From: Stramenopiles sp. TOSAG23-2
Lineage: Eukaryota > Sar
Length of the DNA stretch: 17,803 nt
NCBI GenBank assembly: GCA_900128395.1
Contig: LT649624.1
Span: 1-17,803 of the forward strand
Reading direction: 5' to 3'
Below, in pieces: positions 17,209 through 17,803 of the stretch. Numbering within the stretch: the stretch's first letter is position 1; every line of letters starts with the position of its first letter. A program made the translations under genes and the position numbers. The notes beneath the pieces were generated by a model that made no database searches, was not told the DNA's origin, and worked only from the letters and a program-made list of their open reading frames with translations.

Positions 17209-17803
17209 GGAGATTCTTATTAACGATTGCGCGAGGAGGAGCGACGAGGAGGACGGAAAGGATTGTAATAATATTTTATAATGTTTGTGTCATATAATTA
17301 CAAAAGATGTTTGTCATGAGTGTTTTTAACAAATAGAGGGGAGGATAGATGTGAAAATTACGATTATTCTCGTGGTTCGTGGGACTCGTGAAATGCTGTG
17401 TGAGAGATTGAAATTATTATTTAATGTGAGAGGGAGAGCAGTGTTTAGTGTTCACCAATCCAATTAAATGTGGTTAACCGGTTAAAAAATATTCAAAAAG
17501 AGTTTTTTACTACGATGGTGTATTTATCTAACTTAATATTTGTATCTGTATCTTCCTATCATATATATATTATGCGAGTAGTTCACCGAGAGTATTCGCT
17601 ATAATACAGTATTACATCGTATATACACATAGAAAACACTGTTCTAAGTTCTAAATATATTAATATTATCAAGTTCAATTTGAAAATAATATAACATCGT
17701 AAAATACAAGAAGAAAAGTACAATTTCTCGTAAAAGCTCTATCTACAAACAATATATATATATATTATATATATATATTATTATATATATTTTTTTTAGC
17801 TTT
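17209..17803. other. 3' flank of the last gene
   Basis: This holds a purine-rich GAGGAG patch just after the stop, AT-rich sequence, and long TA tracts at 17750-17795. No reading frame or RNA gene is recognised. Confidence 0.6.

Overview
The window is nuclear DNA from an AT-rich, gene-dense unicellular eukaryote. The evidence is spliceosomal introns, long intergenic AT-rich and microsatellite tracts, signal peptides, and eukaryote-type domain architectures (LRR+IQ, TPR plus an OGT-like domain, EF-hand plus Hv1 voltage sensor). Four introns that restore reading frames share a near-invariant grammar: a GTAAGT, GTATGT or GTACGT donor, an AACTAAC branch site and an AG acceptor. An interstitial TTAGGG tract suggests TTAGGG-type telomeres. 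The Hv1 channel, a possible selenoprotein and a flagellar-looking LRR/IQ protein would suit a flagellated protist such as a stramenopile or haptophyte. That placement is inference.

Layout, left to right: (1) 3-2045 +, 3' part of an LRR/IQ protein with an acidic middle and basic tail. (2) 2461-2944 -, a small conserved-looking hypothetical with at least one intron and an unresolved first exon. (3) 3463-6293 +, a two-exon protein with signal peptide, TPRs and a glycosyltransferase-41-like domain. (4) 6723-7508 +, an ankyrin protein, followed at once by a Lys/Glu-rich coiled-coil ORF (7526-8086). The two could be one gene joined by a 41-nt intron. (5) 8292-8928, a non-coding tandem-repeat block. 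(6) 9027-9791 +, a thioredoxin-like (Rdx-like) ORF interrupted by one in-frame TGA, with a SECIS-like hairpin about 70 bp past its stop. (7) 10548-12152 +, a secreted or membrane-anchored beta-propeller-like protein. (8) 12779-14200 -, an EF-hand plus voltage-gated proton-channel protein. (9) 14201-15012, a repeat-rich region with degenerate tandem repeats, a heptamer array, telomere-like repeats and a short element with terminal inverted repeats. (10) 15490-17208 +, a three-exon Lys/Pro-rich protein of unknown function.

These are independent eukaryotic genes and I see no operon-like pathway. The most interesting points are the candidate UGA-recoded Rdx-like protein, the EF-hand/Hv1 fusion with a reduced S4 and altered S2, the GT41-like enzyme with a signal peptide, and a roughly 280-300 bp repeat placed directly downstream of two neighbouring genes.
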